A stretch of DNA of 64,000 nt from Mesoaciditoga lauensis cd-1655R = DSM 25116 (GCF_000745455.1 NZ_JQJI01000002.1:1-64000); one strand, 5' to 3'. Counted from the first letter of the stretch, positions 35,501-44,812 are shown. The notes: generated from the sequence alone by a model not told the origin. Made by a program: numbers and translations.

Positions 35501-35629
35501 CCAAAAACTAAAAAATTGGCTCAAGAGTATTTAAACGATTGGAACAAAAATTTGTTACTTGCCAGTGAACAAAATATGTCAACATCTGATATAATATCTT
35601 ATGTTGTTAAACTAGAAAAACAAAAATAA
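32570..35629 (+). CDS. Large O-antigen ligase/polymerase-like membrane protein with long C-terminal region
   Basis: The product has 1019 residues. The first 510 hold about twelve membrane segments and the O-antigen ligase (WaaL/Wzy_C) pattern, including RGDYLAVPASF and HNDYVQVLGETGILGFASIV (the usual HN.YL.. motif of the large loop end). After a last helix near 505-520, some 480 residues are non-membrane and mostly helical, with PTSEFYLG-like repeats not clear enough to call TPRs. Ligases join glycans to lipid or protein carriers. It may glycosylate surface proteins such as those of the 3-11 kb cluster, but that is speculation. ATG at 32570 or 32576. Confidence 0.8.
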   Translation: MFMEVVKSEISKFEEYTLYLIALFIPIVTIPGWTYEYSTQKYAFFSILAFVVLVAAVWESRRRESIAVRFTLPSIGWGFFALSALLSLFPVAMEDTPYLRYSGQVALYVVLTFIFAIYLMNRVNTKRVMINILGMLLISAGFITLDAFINFYAGWDIWLGHIGTPYTRIAIRATIGNPDFVPDYLGVMLFVAFYFLISKDLGYKITKENAKSVYLRLSIIKASVLIEAIAMVAVIIFAQTRGDYLAVPASFVFFALSYTYYQNFKHKRKEETKEIPEVSRTYKKIAKLTTIFVIVFVGAVFLEFLLYSIPGPFTGGKFSVFGRVSTISSATTSGGSGQQRYLAWWAAFYQWKDHPIVGQGIGTYQTNVLHYLGVAVQHHPALIVAWNNFKRAHNDYVQVLGETGILGFASIVFFLISLLLYYLRVLKKQNYDNAMLMMLLASGALVTILTSVLSFAEHLMPDSMTLMFLLAFLNSNLFNKDKDYTWEWVFNKAKFVAVATVTLAIAGSVALLKTMYFVSEVYFLKGNVSYQYISAYQRAVKNVSSQLQSVKNDIQLLKSYKGKFAYLDPKNYIPQHLNALLMRNPNLNRTQASIQLEHQRVDEYNKQMNNLVNAQKELENNLNAFERNENISYSDAVYHFTSSLGWDWTYGTSEFYLGLLSTFPQRNQRIVGELNVALKKDTQTQLNVLKKLFYGKDPMTYYIYPPYRHLNYVDDYNLIAKLVKNGENLVKLWNELNINQLIQMQMYRDGIDYLQTSFLSFDEKNSYRLIAEFSSTLYHLERQQITSYERAMKLFPKFKTDFEKMISDHEKLANEDRIAMEKWYDKTIFILPGGWNRYPGWENVYSEYINNILRDTPMNAQTYAKIKEIAGKYVWIGNYMQRTYWAVPIKVFDIFTSLAQTFINQKKYAEALTVVTDTLKIFKPAYEWNLKDESRWKHNEKIHSLVTKFIKEYQELENNRATFLKQLKNVYLYTFTNPKTKKLAQEYLNDWNKNLLLASEQNMSTSDIISYVVKLEKQK

Positions 35630-35647
35630 AGAAAATGAGTGTAATAA

Positions 35648-36304
35648 ATGCTTGATAAAAAGACGGCAATAAATACACTTTTAGACGTTATAAAGCTCTA
35701 TCCACGTCATCACGAACGAAAAGATCCATTCTTTGTTCTCATAAGTACGGTTTTAAGTCAAAGAACTCGAGATGCAAACACTGATAAAGCATCTCGTGCT
35801 CTTTTTGAGAAATTCCCAACAGCCTATGAGCTCTCAAAAGCGGAGAAGAAAGATGTTGAGAAGCTTATAAAGCCAGCGGGAATGTACAAACAAAAAGCGG
35901 AGCGGATCGTTGAGATCGCTAAGGAGGTAATTGAAAAGTACAACGGAAAGGTTCCTAACGATCTCAAAAGCCTCCTGACGTTGAAAGGCGTTGGCAGAAA
36001 GACAGCCAACATAGTTTTGGCGGTTTCTTTCGATATTCCAGCAATTGCCGTAGATGTTCATGTGCATCGAATTACAAATCGCATGGGAATTGTAAAAACT
36101 AACAAACCAGAAGAAACAGAAGTTGAACTTATGAAGATTCTGCCAAAGAAATATTGGACCAAGCTGAACGGCGCATTGGTGAATTTTGGTCAACAAATAT
36201 GCACCCCCAGAAATCCGAAGTGCGCTGAATGCATGTTCAGGGAGGTGTGTGAATACGGTCGAAGGAACGGAAGCGAAGTTAGCGAAGTTGGCACAGGAAA
36301 GTGA
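35648..36304 (+). CDS. nth: Endonuclease III
   Basis: The product has 218 residues: FVLISTVLSQRTRDANTDKA, the helix-hairpin-helix LKGVGRKTANIVLAVSF with catalytic Lys, the catalytic Asp in IAVDVHVHRITNRMG, and a 4Fe-4S cluster loop CTPRNPKCAECMFREVC. It removes oxidised pyrimidines and nicks the abasic site. The end of the gene overlaps murB by about 55 bp. Confidence 0.95.
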   Translation: MLDKKTAINTLLDVIKLYPRHHERKDPFFVLISTVLSQRTRDANTDKASRALFEKFPTAYELSKAEKKDVEKLIKPAGMYKQKAERIVEIAKEVIEKYNGKVPNDLKSLLTLKGVGRKTANIVLAVSFDIPAIAVDVHVHRITNRMGIVKTNKPEETEVELMKILPKKYWTKLNGALVNFGQQICTPRNPKCAECMFREVCEYGRRNGSEVSEVGTGK

Positions 36305-37136
36305 ACTTTCCACTCTTACTACGTTTCAACTGGCTGGAAAAGTAAAAAAACTCTTAAAGCCTGCAAATGTTAACGAGCTGGCAGAAATCATTCAGATGTT
36401 TCACCAAGATGGAGAACACTTCAAGATCATAGGTGGTGGCTCCAACACGATTATTCGCGATGGAGCGAATGTTCCGTTGGTAAGCACCACACGCCTGAAA
36501 AAGATGAAATTCGATGGAAACTACGTTTTCGTTGAAAGCGGCGTGAATCTATCTACCATTGTGGCTGAATCTGCAAAAAGAGGACTATCAGGAATAGAGT
36601 TCGCAAGTGGAATTCCAGGCACCATAGGTGGAGCGGTGTTTATGAACAGCGGAGCGTTTGGCGGAGAAATCTCACATCATCTTCAAAGCATATTCATCGT
36701 GAATGAAAAAGGAGAAACAAAAGAGGTAAAAGCGTCGGATGTAGAATTCTCTTACAGGGACTCTTCCTTTCACGATGAAAAAATGTGGGTAGCGGGATGC
36801 GTCCTGAAATTGAATTACTCAACGCCATCTGAAGTGAAAAACAAAGTTGAAAAATTCCTCGAAGAAAAAAGGAAAAGCCAACCCTTGTCTATGCCAAGTG
36901 TGGGATGCATATTCAAAAATCCGGAAGGCGATTATGCGGCTAGACTTATAGATGTGGCTGGTCTTAAAGGATTTAGGGTTGGGGGAGTCATGGTTTCAAC
37001 GAAGCATGCTGGATTTTTCGTTAACATTGGCGAAGCCACTTTTAATGATTTCAAAGCTGTATACATGCGAGTTCAAAAAGAGGTGAAAGAAAAACTCGGA
37101 GTAGAATTGGAACCCGAGATCACGATAGTATGGTAG
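36249..37136 (+). CDS. murB: UDP-N-acetylenolpyruvoylglucosamine reductase
   Basis: About 295 residues, type II-like MurB: LSTLTTFQLAGKVKKLLKP, FKIIGGGSNTIIRDG (FAD loop), IEFASGIPGTIGGAVFMNSGAFGGEI, VEFSYRDSSF, and LSMPSVGCIFKNP with the catalytic serine replaced by cysteine or shifted to SVGCIFKN as in type IIb enzymes. The GTG at 36249 just after ggaggt is chosen although spacing is short; a TTG at 36288 is possible. It makes UDP-MurNAc for peptidoglycan. Confidence 0.93.
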   Translation: MNTVEGTEAKLAKLAQESELSTLTTFQLAGKVKKLLKPANVNELAEIIQMFHQDGEHFKIIGGGSNTIIRDGANVPLVSTTRLKKMKFDGNYVFVESGVNLSTIVAESAKRGLSGIEFASGIPGTIGGAVFMNSGAFGGEISHHLQSIFIVNEKGETKEVKASDVEFSYRDSSFHDEKMWVAGCVLKLNYSTPSEVKNKVEKFLEEKRKSQPLSMPSVGCIFKNPEGDYAARLIDVAGLKGFRVGGVMVSTKHAGFFVNIGEATFNDFKAVYMRVQKEVKEKLGVELEPEITIVW

Positions 37137-37152
37137 GATACGAGGTGTTAAA

Positions 37153-38229
37153 ATGAACATTCTTTACGCTTTGTGCACTTGGGGATTGGGGCACATGACG
37201 AGGAGTTTGCCGATCATGAGGCGATTGGTCGAAGAAGGAAACCATCTAATAATTTACACAGCTCATCGCCCTTTAATAGCCTTGAAGAAAGAATTTGGTG
37301 ATCGGTGCGAATACATTGAAAGCGTTATGTACCCGAGTCCCTACGGTAAAAACGGCGCATTCGCCGTAAAGCTTTCTTTTATAATGCCGTCAATAATCAG
37401 TGCAATGCTTAAAGAGCATAAGCAGATTCTTCAAATTTCAAAAGAAAAAAATGTGGATCTTTTCATAGCAGATTCAAAGTATGGGGCTTTTGATAAGACA
37501 AAACCCTCGGTTTTTATATTTCATCAGCTTCGTTACATACCTCCGGATTTCTTAAAATTCTTGAGAAACAAAACGGAGAAGTTCAACTATTTTTTCCGCG
37601 ATTCGTTTAAAAAATTCGTCGTGCCAGATTTTGAAATGGATGAAGGATTAACAGGTGATCTGTCTCACAATCTTTCGTATTTTCCAAAGGAAAAAATAGA
37701 ATACATAGGAATACTATCAGACTATGAAAAGAAAGATGTTGAACAAGATATAGATTACTTGATTTCCTTATCCGGAAGAGAACCAAATCGTTCAATGCTT
37801 GAAAAAAGAATTGTCTCTCAGATCGATGAACTTGAAGGAAAGATCGTTCTTGTTCGAGGAACTCCCGAGGAAACGGAAAAAATAAACGTTCCAGGTGTGG
37901 AAATAGTGAATTACGCCGGTAAAGGTGTAAGAGATGATCTGATGAACCGCGCTAAATTCGTAATAGCCAGATCGGGATATTCTACCATAATGGATATGGT
38001 GGAACTTGGGAAAAAAGGTCTTCTCATTCCTACCCCTGGTCAGACGGAACAGGAATACCTTGGTGAATATCTTTCACAAAAAGGATATTTTTATTCGGTA
38101 GAAGAAAACAACATAATGCTGAAAAGAGACGTTGAAAAGGCAAAAAAATACACCGGATTTAATCCACCGTGGAGGACAAAAGAAAGCGTTGAGAAATTTA
38201 TGAAACTCATAAAGGAATTGGTACAATGA
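37153..38229 (+). CDS. GT-B glycosyltransferase (MurG/MJ1255-like)
   Basis: The product has 358 residues. The N-terminal CTWGLGHMTRSLPIMRRL is the glycosyltransferase-28-like glycine-rich loop and the C-terminal IARSGYSTIMDMVELGKKGLLIPTPGQ is the donor-binding motif with TEQEYLGEYL. The family, similar to archaeal MJ1255, resembles MurG but its substrate is unknown. It is 16 bp after murB and overlaps the glycosylase gene by 4 bp. Confidence 0.85.
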   Translation: MNILYALCTWGLGHMTRSLPIMRRLVEEGNHLIIYTAHRPLIALKKEFGDRCEYIESVMYPSPYGKNGAFAVKLSFIMPSIISAMLKEHKQILQISKEKNVDLFIADSKYGAFDKTKPSVFIFHQLRYIPPDFLKFLRNKTEKFNYFFRDSFKKFVVPDFEMDEGLTGDLSHNLSYFPKEKIEYIGILSDYEKKDVEQDIDYLISLSGREPNRSMLEKRIVSQIDELEGKIVLVRGTPEETEKINVPGVEIVNYAGKGVRDDLMNRAKFVIARSGYSTIMDMVELGKKGLLIPTPGQTEQEYLGEYLSQKGYFYSVEENNIMLKRDVEKAKKYTGFNPPWRTKESVEKFMKLIKELVQ

Positions 38230-38849
38230 ATGACATCGTTACGGAAGTAGAAAAAATATTTGATGAAGCCACCCCATTGGTAGAAGAAAAATGGCAATCC
38301 TTTCTCTCCTTAGGCAGAAAAGCAAATGAAGAAGAGCTCTTCAGTGAGCTCTCTTTTTGTGTCCTAACGGCAAATTGGTCTGCTTTAGGAGGAATTAAAG
38401 CTCAAAACGAGATAGGAAAAGGCTTTGTTCACTTTTCCCTCTCAGAATTGGAAAATGCGTTGAAGAAAGTGGGGCATAGATTTCCAAATGCAAGGGCAAA
38501 TTACATAGTTTCAAATAGGTGGATCATAGGGAATTTGAAAGAAGTTTTAAATATGCCAACTCTTGAAGCGAGAGAATATTTGGTTAAAAATGTTAAAGGA
38601 ATTGGTTGGAAAGAAGCGAGCCATTTTTTAAGGAACGTCGGCAAAGGAGAAGTGGCCATTCTTGACAAACATATAATGAGAATGATGCTATCCGCCCATC
38701 TCATAGATGAAATTCCCAAAGGGTGGACAAAAAAGAGGTATTTGGATTACGAATCACGGCTCGGCCCAATTGCCAAACATTTTGATATGCCTTTGGGCAA
38801 ACTGGATCTGTATCTTTGGTACAGCGTAAAAAAAAGGGTGGATAAATAA
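38226..38849 (+). CDS. 8-oxoguanine DNA glycosylase/AP lyase, archaeal type (Ogg2)
   Basis: The product has 207 residues, with ELSFCVLTANWSALGGIKAQ, the helix-hairpin-helix NVKGIGWKEASHFLRNVG with catalytic lysine, and the catalytic aspartate in VAILDKHIMRMM. The short all-helical form without the N-terminal domain is Ogg2, frequent in archaea and Thermotogales. It removes 8-oxoguanine. Two base-excision enzymes (nth and this) thus frame the murB genes. Confidence 0.92.
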   Translation: MNDIVTEVEKIFDEATPLVEEKWQSFLSLGRKANEEELFSELSFCVLTANWSALGGIKAQNEIGKGFVHFSLSELENALKKVGHRFPNARANYIVSNRWIIGNLKEVLNMPTLEAREYLVKNVKGIGWKEASHFLRNVGKGEVAILDKHIMRMMLSAHLIDEIPKGWTKKRYLDYESRLGPIAKHFDMPLGKLDLYLWYSVKKRVDK

Positions 38850-38859
38850 TCCAGAATGA

Positions 38860-40248
38860 TCACGGAGTAAATGGAATTGCGATTATCTTTCCATCTTTAT
38901 TCACAAATTTCGTGGGCCCCATTTCTTTTTCCACAATTAATCGCACGTTTCCTATTTTCACTTCAAGCCCTGGATAAATCTTTGACGTTGCAACTACACT
39001 TCCTTTGGAAGATTCTATTTCACTTTCTTTTTGAAGCTCTTTCATTTCGGCCATCATCTTTGAAAGCCCTTGATAGAGCACGTATTGAGTCTTTTTCAAC
39101 TTCGTATATGTTTCTTCTTTGTCGGGAGGAAGAGAACCTTTCTTTTCTTTCAGCTCTTCTAGCACCTTTATCAATCGCATGACTTTCTCCAAATTTTCTT
39201 TGTCTATGTATATTTTGGCGGATAATTCACTTATCTTATCTCGAAGTTCTGGATTTACTCCCACTTCCAAATGAGCTGCCGCTGAGACCCAAGAACCTAT
39301 TTGCTTAGATATTATCATAGTTTTTGCCACAATATCAGAGCTTATTATTTCTCCCTTTCCTTCGACAACTTCTACGAAGTTACCTGCTCTCACCACACTG
39401 TTAACTATGGAATCTCTCACGTAAAGTGATCCTCTACACTCAACTGTGGCATTTTCCAAGAACATGACCCTCACATCTTTTTTCGCAGATATTATCCCTT
39501 TATTTCTTCCTTTTACTCCATGACATTCCACACTCATTTCACTTTGAATGGTCGCTGCTTCCACTATACCATCGATCCTTACGTCTCCTTTTGCTTTTAC
39601 CACAAAGGTAGGCTTAACCCCACCTTTTATGTAAACATCACCCGGAAAATCTATGTTTCCAGTTGAGTAGTCAACATCGCCTTTTATTTCGAGCACTTCA
39701 CTTACTTCAACGATGCCGTTTCCCATTTTTGGAATTCCACTCTTTGTGGCCATAAGATGAGTCCCGTCAGGACTTAATTTTGTGTTTTTACCGTTGAAAA
39801 ATTTCACATCTTTTCCATCTTTGGCCACTATTTCGTTTCCAAATACATCTGTACCGTTTTTACCTTTGGTAGCAGGGTGTTTAATGGCCAACACGTCCCC
39901 TGCAGAAACAAGATTGTATGACTTTATCTCTCTGTAATCGACACTACCGTTTTCCATCATTACAGGTCTTTTTTCCTTGGTTTCTCCCTTAAGCGTGTAC
40001 TCGATAAAAGCATCTTTACCTTCAACTGGTGGGATTCCTTGTGCTATAAGCACAGGTTCTTCAATTACGGGATTTCTCATCAGCTTCGACATGTTCTCCT
40101 TAAGAATTCCAAACTTTATGCCAACAGATTTCAAAGCCGCGTAAATTTCTTCTTCTGAGACATCCTGAGAGTGTAAAATGACAAAAGCGTTCAATTTGTT
40201 TGTATCAACTCTTATCTCGATTTTTTGAAAGCTCTTATTTTCCTCCAT
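38860..40248 (-). CDS. FapA (DUF342) family protein
   Basis: The product has 462 residues. Typical order: N-terminal domain ending near residue 125, a beta-helical repeat region (DVDYSTGNIDFPGDVYIKGGV, GDVRIDGIVEAATIQSEMSVE, CRGSLYVRDSIVNSVVRAG), then a coiled coil (DKISELSAKIYIDKENLEKVMR...) and a short C-terminal beta domain. Proteins of this family (polymer-forming, FapA) are linked to motility, flagellar placement or RNA binding in different bacteria. Convergent with ogg2, no operon partner. Confidence 0.88.
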   Translation of the reverse strand: MEENKSFQKIEIRVDTNKLNAFVILHSQDVSEEEIYAALKSVGIKFGILKENMSKLMRNPVIEEPVLIAQGIPPVEGKDAFIEYTLKGETKEKRPVMMENGSVDYREIKSYNLVSAGDVLAIKHPATKGKNGTDVFGNEIVAKDGKDVKFFNGKNTKLSPDGTHLMATKSGIPKMGNGIVEVSEVLEIKGDVDYSTGNIDFPGDVYIKGGVKPTFVVKAKGDVRIDGIVEAATIQSEMSVECHGVKGRNKGIISAKKDVRVMFLENATVECRGSLYVRDSIVNSVVRAGNFVEVVEGKGEIISSDIVAKTMIISKQIGSWVSAAAHLEVGVNPELRDKISELSAKIYIDKENLEKVMRLIKVLEELKEKKGSLPPDKEETYTKLKKTQYVLYQGLSKMMAEMKELQKESEIESSKGSVVATSKIYPGLEVKIGNVRLIVEKEMGPTKFVNKDGKIIAIPFTP

Positions 40249-40430
40249 AAAAGACCCCTCATATGTTTTTTACTTTCTGTCAGAATCAGAATAAACGAAT
40301 TACTCCGCATCAATTAACAGCTCACCTTGTGTGCAAGTGTTAAGTAATTAAAGTACTAACGAAATTTTCACATGCGTCAAGTTTAAGAATCATAAAGCAC
40401 AAAACATCGCTCAATAAATGTTCTTTTTAT
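40249..40430. other. Upstream region of the FapA-like gene, no gene seen
   Basis: AT-rich, with no frame of note and no clear hairpin. It probably holds the promoter of the FapA-like gene, but no convincing -35/-10 pair could be assigned. Confidence 0.4.
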
Positions 40431-40437
40431 ACTTTCT

Positions 40438-40611
40438 CGAAACACGTGCCAGCACTTGTGAACTCTCCAGCTGGAGACTTATAAAAACGAGGTTGGAAAA
40501 CACACGGATGTGTTGAGAAAGCGAAGCACTCACGGATGAGTGTCTGAGCGTGCCTCGTTTTTTGAGTCGTAAGATGGATAAAAGAGTGAATCCGTGCTGG
40601 CAAGTGTTTCG
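40438..40611 (+). repeat. Dispersed palindromic element, subfamily A copy 3
   Basis: Outer arms cgaaacacgtgccagcac (40438-40455) and gtgctggcaagtgtttcg (40594-40611); inner aaaaacgagg and cctcgttttt arms and both CGGA-loop hairpins are retained. It lacks the half-arm found before other A copies. It lies between alaS and the FapA-like gene. Confidence 0.9.
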
Positions 40612-40722
40612 ATAAACATTTTCTTGTGCGTTAAGAGTTAACAAATTAAAGAAATCAGCTCCTCACTTTTTACCGTTTATATTTGCCAAGCACCTTTCCC
40701 CTCAACATTAAATTGAAGAAAA

Positions 40723-43314
40723 TCACGCTTTTAACGCTTCATCTACTTCTTTTGCACTTACCTTTTTGTTCCAGCCACCTTGCGCCATGTCAAGGCGTCC
40801 TCCACCTTTTCCACCGAAGGCGGAAGCAATCTTCTTTGCCACTTCATTCGCTTTTACCCTTCCAGAACTCTTGACCACAAATGAACTTTTATCTTTTTTG
40901 GGCGAAAAGATCACGATAACAACGCCGTTTTTGATCGAATTCAGAGCCATATCCGCGATATTTCTTGCTTGGGCACTGGATGCATCTTGCGCATCAAAAA
41001 CCACGATTTCTTGTGATGATTTTTTTGCTTTTTCCAGTGTTTCGTCCAACATTCGTTTCAGCATTTTCTCTTTTACCCGTGTTAAGCGATCTGAAAGGTC
41101 AGAATTTTCTTTGATTACTTCTTTAACCTTTTGAACTAAAGAATTAGGTGGAGTATTTAGTTCCTTTGATAAGGTTTCTATTTCGGTTCGCATTTCTCTT
41201 ATCATTTTCAACGTATTCCTACCACTTGTGGCTTCTATTCTTCGTACGCCAGCAGAAGTTGCTTTCTCTTCTAAGATAACGAAACTTCCTATGTTACCCG
41301 TATTTTTAACGTGAGTTCCTCCACAAAGTTCTTTGCTGAAATTTCCTACGCTAACAACTCTAACTTCATCAGAATATTTCTCGTTGAACAGTGCCATGGC
41401 ACCACTTTCCTTTGCTTCTTCGAGAGACATGATTTCTGTGGTTACCGGTACAGCTTCAAGTATCACGGCGTTAACCATATCTTCCACCTTTTGAATCTCT
41501 TCTTTTGTGAGAGGTTTCATATGGGTGAAGTCGAATCTTAACCGATCAAATGATACCAACGATCCCGCTTGCTTGACGTGTTCGCCCAACACTTTTCTAA
41601 GGGCTGCGTGAAGTAAGTGAGTTGCGGTATGATTTCTGGCCGTATCATTTCGCCTTTCTTCATCCACTTCAAGTGTTGCTTCCATGCTAACTTCTAGCGT
41701 TCCTCTTTCCACTTTCAATTGATGCAAATGAAGTGATCCATTCAGGTAAGTGTTGGAAATTTTTCCAATTCCATCTTTCCAGCGGCATATGCCTGTATCC
41801 CCGATTTGTCCTCCCTTTTCGGCGTAAAAAGGCGTCTTGTCAAAGACCACTTCGCCTTCCTCGCCTGCTCTCAGTTCAGACACACTTTCACCATTGGAAA
41901 TTATGGCAACAACTTTCGCGTCGCATTTCAACTCATCGTAACCGATAAATTCAGTTTTTGTATTTGCAAGCTTCTCATATGTTCTACCTACAAAAGCTTT
42001 GTCTCCTCTTTTTTCTCTGGCTCTCTTTCTTTGCTCTTCCATCAAAGCGTTGAAACCATCCACTTCCACCTTGACACCTTTTTCTTTCGCTATTTCCAGA
42101 GTGATATCAAGTGGCATACCGTACGTGTCGTACAATTTGAAAGCCTCTTCTGATGAAATAGTTGAAGATGAGGAAACGATCTTTTCAATCAGTGCTAGGC
42201 CTTGATCCAAGGTGTTGAAAAATCTTTCTTCTTCCGCTTTTATCGTCTCTTTTATCAGATCGTATTTTTCTGGAATTTCAGGATAGAATTCTCCCATCAC
42301 TTCGTTGACAACATCCACGAATTTGTAAAGGAAAGGCTCATCTTTTCCCAGGAGTTTCCCGTGCCTAACCGCTCTTCTTATCAGTCTTCTTAAAACGTAG
42401 CCTCTTTCGGTGTTTGAAGGGAAAACCCCATCAGCTATTAAAAATGCTGATGCTCGACTGTGATCGGCTATAACCCTCATAGATATATCGTTCTTCTCGT
42501 TCTTTCCATAGGATTTCCCAAAAAGTTTTTCGCTTTTTTTGATAAATGGAATGAAAAGATCGGTTTCAAAAACGCTTTCCACGTTTTGCATAACGGCTGT
42601 GATACGTTCAAGACCCATGCCAGTATCTATATTTTTCCTTTCAAGTTCTCCGATCTCTCCCTTTTCGTTTTGGTACAAACCTGTGAAAACCAAGTTCCAT
42701 ACTTCGAGGAATCTATCACAATCACAAGTGGGATCGCACTTATCAGGATCCGGACACTCTTTTACATCTAGCATGGTATCGTAGAAAATCTCGGAATCAG
42801 GTCCACATGGCCCACTTGGCCCTACCGGACCCCAAAAATTGTCTTCTTTGCCCATTCGCACAATCTTTCTTGGTTCAAGTCCTATGTTCTCCGTCCATAG
42901 TTCATAGGCTTCATCATCATCTTCGTAGATGGAAACCCATAATCTTTCTTCCGGTATTTCCAACCATTTGGTCAAAAATTCCCATGCGTATTCTATGGCT
43001 TCTTTTTTGTAGTAATCCCCAAAGGAGAAATTACCTAGCATTTCGAACATCGTCTGATGACGCGGCGTTTTCCCAACATTTTCTATGTCGTTAGTTCTCA
43101 AACACTTTTGAACGGTTGCAACTCTTGGATATTTTGGCTTTTCCAGCCCCCAAAATATCTTTTTGAAAGGCACCATACCGGCAACAGTAAAAAGCAATTG
43201 AGGATCATCTGGTATCAGAGAACTGCTTGGCAGAATTTTATGACCTTTTGATTTGAAGAAATCCAAGAACATTTTTCTTATCTGAGCAGAAGACAACTTC
43301 TTCAACTTTCTCAT
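40723..43314 (-). CDS. alaS: Alanyl-tRNA synthetase
   Basis: The product has 863 residues: MFLDFFKSKGHKILPSSSL at the catalytic start, FTVAGMVPFKKIFWG, then the editing domain with HTATHLLHAALRKVLGEHV and CGGTHVKNTGNIGSF (zinc-binding H and C), and the C-Ala region with a DHHA1-type GGKGGGRLDMAQGG. It charges tRNA-Ala. Its start overlaps the cdsA stop by 4 bp, so it is joined to the frr-uppS-cdsA run. Confidence 0.97.
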   Translation of the reverse strand: MRKLKKLSSAQIRKMFLDFFKSKGHKILPSSSLIPDDPQLLFTVAGMVPFKKIFWGLEKPKYPRVATVQKCLRTNDIENVGKTPRHQTMFEMLGNFSFGDYYKKEAIEYAWEFLTKWLEIPEERLWVSIYEDDDEAYELWTENIGLEPRKIVRMGKEDNFWGPVGPSGPCGPDSEIFYDTMLDVKECPDPDKCDPTCDCDRFLEVWNLVFTGLYQNEKGEIGELERKNIDTGMGLERITAVMQNVESVFETDLFIPFIKKSEKLFGKSYGKNEKNDISMRVIADHSRASAFLIADGVFPSNTERGYVLRRLIRRAVRHGKLLGKDEPFLYKFVDVVNEVMGEFYPEIPEKYDLIKETIKAEEERFFNTLDQGLALIEKIVSSSSTISSEEAFKLYDTYGMPLDITLEIAKEKGVKVEVDGFNALMEEQRKRAREKRGDKAFVGRTYEKLANTKTEFIGYDELKCDAKVVAIISNGESVSELRAGEEGEVVFDKTPFYAEKGGQIGDTGICRWKDGIGKISNTYLNGSLHLHQLKVERGTLEVSMEATLEVDEERRNDTARNHTATHLLHAALRKVLGEHVKQAGSLVSFDRLRFDFTHMKPLTKEEIQKVEDMVNAVILEAVPVTTEIMSLEEAKESGAMALFNEKYSDEVRVVSVGNFSKELCGGTHVKNTGNIGSFVILEEKATSAGVRRIEATSGRNTLKMIREMRTEIETLSKELNTPPNSLVQKVKEVIKENSDLSDRLTRVKEKMLKRMLDETLEKAKKSSQEIVVFDAQDASSAQARNIADMALNSIKNGVVIVIFSPKKDKSSFVVKSSGRVKANEVAKKIASAFGGKGGGRLDMAQGGWNKKVSAKEVDEALKA

Positions 43315-44156
43315 CCTTTCATAGATAAAATGTGAAAATACCTGAGAATTTCGATGGTTACAAAGTACATCGGTGCCGTTACAACCAATCCATCTATCCT
43401 ATCCCAAAAGCCCCCATGACCTGGTAAAAATTTCCCGGCGTTCTTCATTTCCCTGTTTCTCTTGAAAATAGATTGCGTAAGATCACCGACACTGTCAAAA
43501 AGGGCTATGATGGACGAAATTAGTAAAATCGATATCCACGAGTAATGCCTCCATCCAACGAAAGGATACAAGACGGCATCGTAAATCAAAAAAAAGAAGA
43601 TTGTGAACACCCATCCGCCTATTATTCCCTCAATGGATTTTCCAGAACTTATTCTTTTCACGAATTTATGCTTTCCCCACTTGCTTCCAACAAAGTAAGC
43701 GGCCGAGTCAAATGAATAAACCGCACCCAATAAAGCAAGAGAGTAGAGGGCATCAAACCTGTAATATATCGCCGTGAAAAATGAAAGATTGAAAGACAAA
43801 TACCACAATCCCAACGTTCCATATACGATATTTTTTTCTATGATCTCATTTGGATCTTTAAAGGCTATGTCGAAGAAAAATCCTCCTGCCATCACTATTA
43901 AATATGCTGACACAACGGCGAAAGGGTCTTTAACAAGAAAGCCAAACGCAACGGCCAGCGCCGGGATTGCCGCTATGTAATAAATTTTGTGGAATTTTCG
44001 TGAGTTATTTAAAACTATGGTTACGTAGTTATACCCTGCCATCCCTATTGCTACCGTCACCAGACCGACCGTTCCCCAAAAGTTGGCAAAACATAGAACA
44101 GAAGCCGGTACCGCGATAGCCGCTGTTATCAATCTTATCTTCGTTTCTTTCCTCAA
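43311..44156 (-). CDS. cdsA: Phosphatidate cytidylyltransferase
   Basis: The product has 281 residues with about eight membrane segments and the signature SFDSAAYFVGSKWGKHKF ... SSGKSIEGIIGG, followed by DSVGDLTQSIFKRNREMKNAGKFLPGHGGFWDRIDG, the end motif of CTP:phosphatidate transferases. It makes CDP-diacylglycerol. Four-base overlaps on both sides. Confidence 0.94.
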   Translation of the reverse strand: MRKETKIRLITAAIAVPASVLCFANFWGTVGLVTVAIGMAGYNYVTIVLNNSRKFHKIYYIAAIPALAVAFGFLVKDPFAVVSAYLIVMAGGFFFDIAFKDPNEIIEKNIVYGTLGLWYLSFNLSFFTAIYYRFDALYSLALLGAVYSFDSAAYFVGSKWGKHKFVKRISSGKSIEGIIGGWVFTIFFFLIYDAVLYPFVGWRHYSWISILLISSIIALFDSVGDLTQSIFKRNREMKNAGKFLPGHGGFWDRIDGLVVTAPMYFVTIEILRYFHILSMKG

Positions 44157-44812
44157 TTTATCCCTCCGAATTTTCTTTTTCTATGAGAAAAATCACTTAA
44201 AGCTTTGTCAAAGTCTTCTTCACTGAAATCCGGCCACAAAACTTTTGTGAAATACAATTCGGTATAGGCAAGTTGCCACAACATGAAGTTGCTTATTCTC
44301 ATTTCTCCGCCAGTACGAATTAGCAGATCTGGATCGGGTTGCCCAACGGTGTAAAGGTGATCTTCGAATTTTCCAATCCCATTCCACTCTTTGGCGGCTT
44401 TCATTATTTCAGCACGTCCACCGTAATTCAAAGCGATGTTCAACGTCATCCCATTTGCATGGGAAGTTTTTCTTTCTGCTTCAAGGCAAACTTTTCTGGT
44501 GTTCTCGTCCAACGCTTCCAGATCACCTATGAACTTTACACTTACGTTATTTTCTATCAACTCATCAGTTCTGTTCTTCATGTATTCCGCCAAAATGGAG
44601 AAGATGGCGTTGATCTCTTCTTTTGGCCTTTTCCAATTTTCCGTTGAAAAAGAAAAAAGCGTCAGGTATTTTATCTTCCGGTTACTACTCCACCGGACGA
44701 CGTTTTCGGCCACTTGCGCACCCTTGTGATGGCCCTCCCATCTGTGCAACCCTTTTTCAGTGGCCCATCTGCCGTTACCATCCATTATTATGGCCAAATG
44801 AGTTGGAATCAA
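44153..44812 (-). CDS. uppS: Undecaprenyl diphosphate synthase
   Basis: The product has 219 residues: [28 protein letters not shown] (catalytic Asp in DGNGRW), [27 protein letters not shown] and [19 protein letters not shown]. It makes the C55 lipid carrier for peptidoglycan and surface glycans from farnesyl and isopentenyl diphosphate. Order frr-uppS-cdsA is the common bacterial arrangement. Confidence 0.96.
   Translation of the reverse strand: MIPTHLAIIMDGNGRWATEKGLHRWEGHHKGAQVAENVVRWSSNRKIKYLTLFSFSTENWKRPKEEINAIFSILAEYMKNRTDELIENNVSVKFIGDLEALDENTRKVCLEAERKTSHANGMTLNIALNYGGRAEIMKAAKEWNGIGKFEDHLYTVGQPDPDLLIRTGGEMRISNFMLWQLAYTELYFTKVLWPDFSEEDFDKALSDFSHRKRKFGGIN

Noticed and set aside
40438-40611. 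Palindromic element considered as a tRNA or a known riboswitch
   Set aside because: No anticodon/T-loop pattern and no match to a riboswitch core that I recognise; it stands equally before and behind genes.
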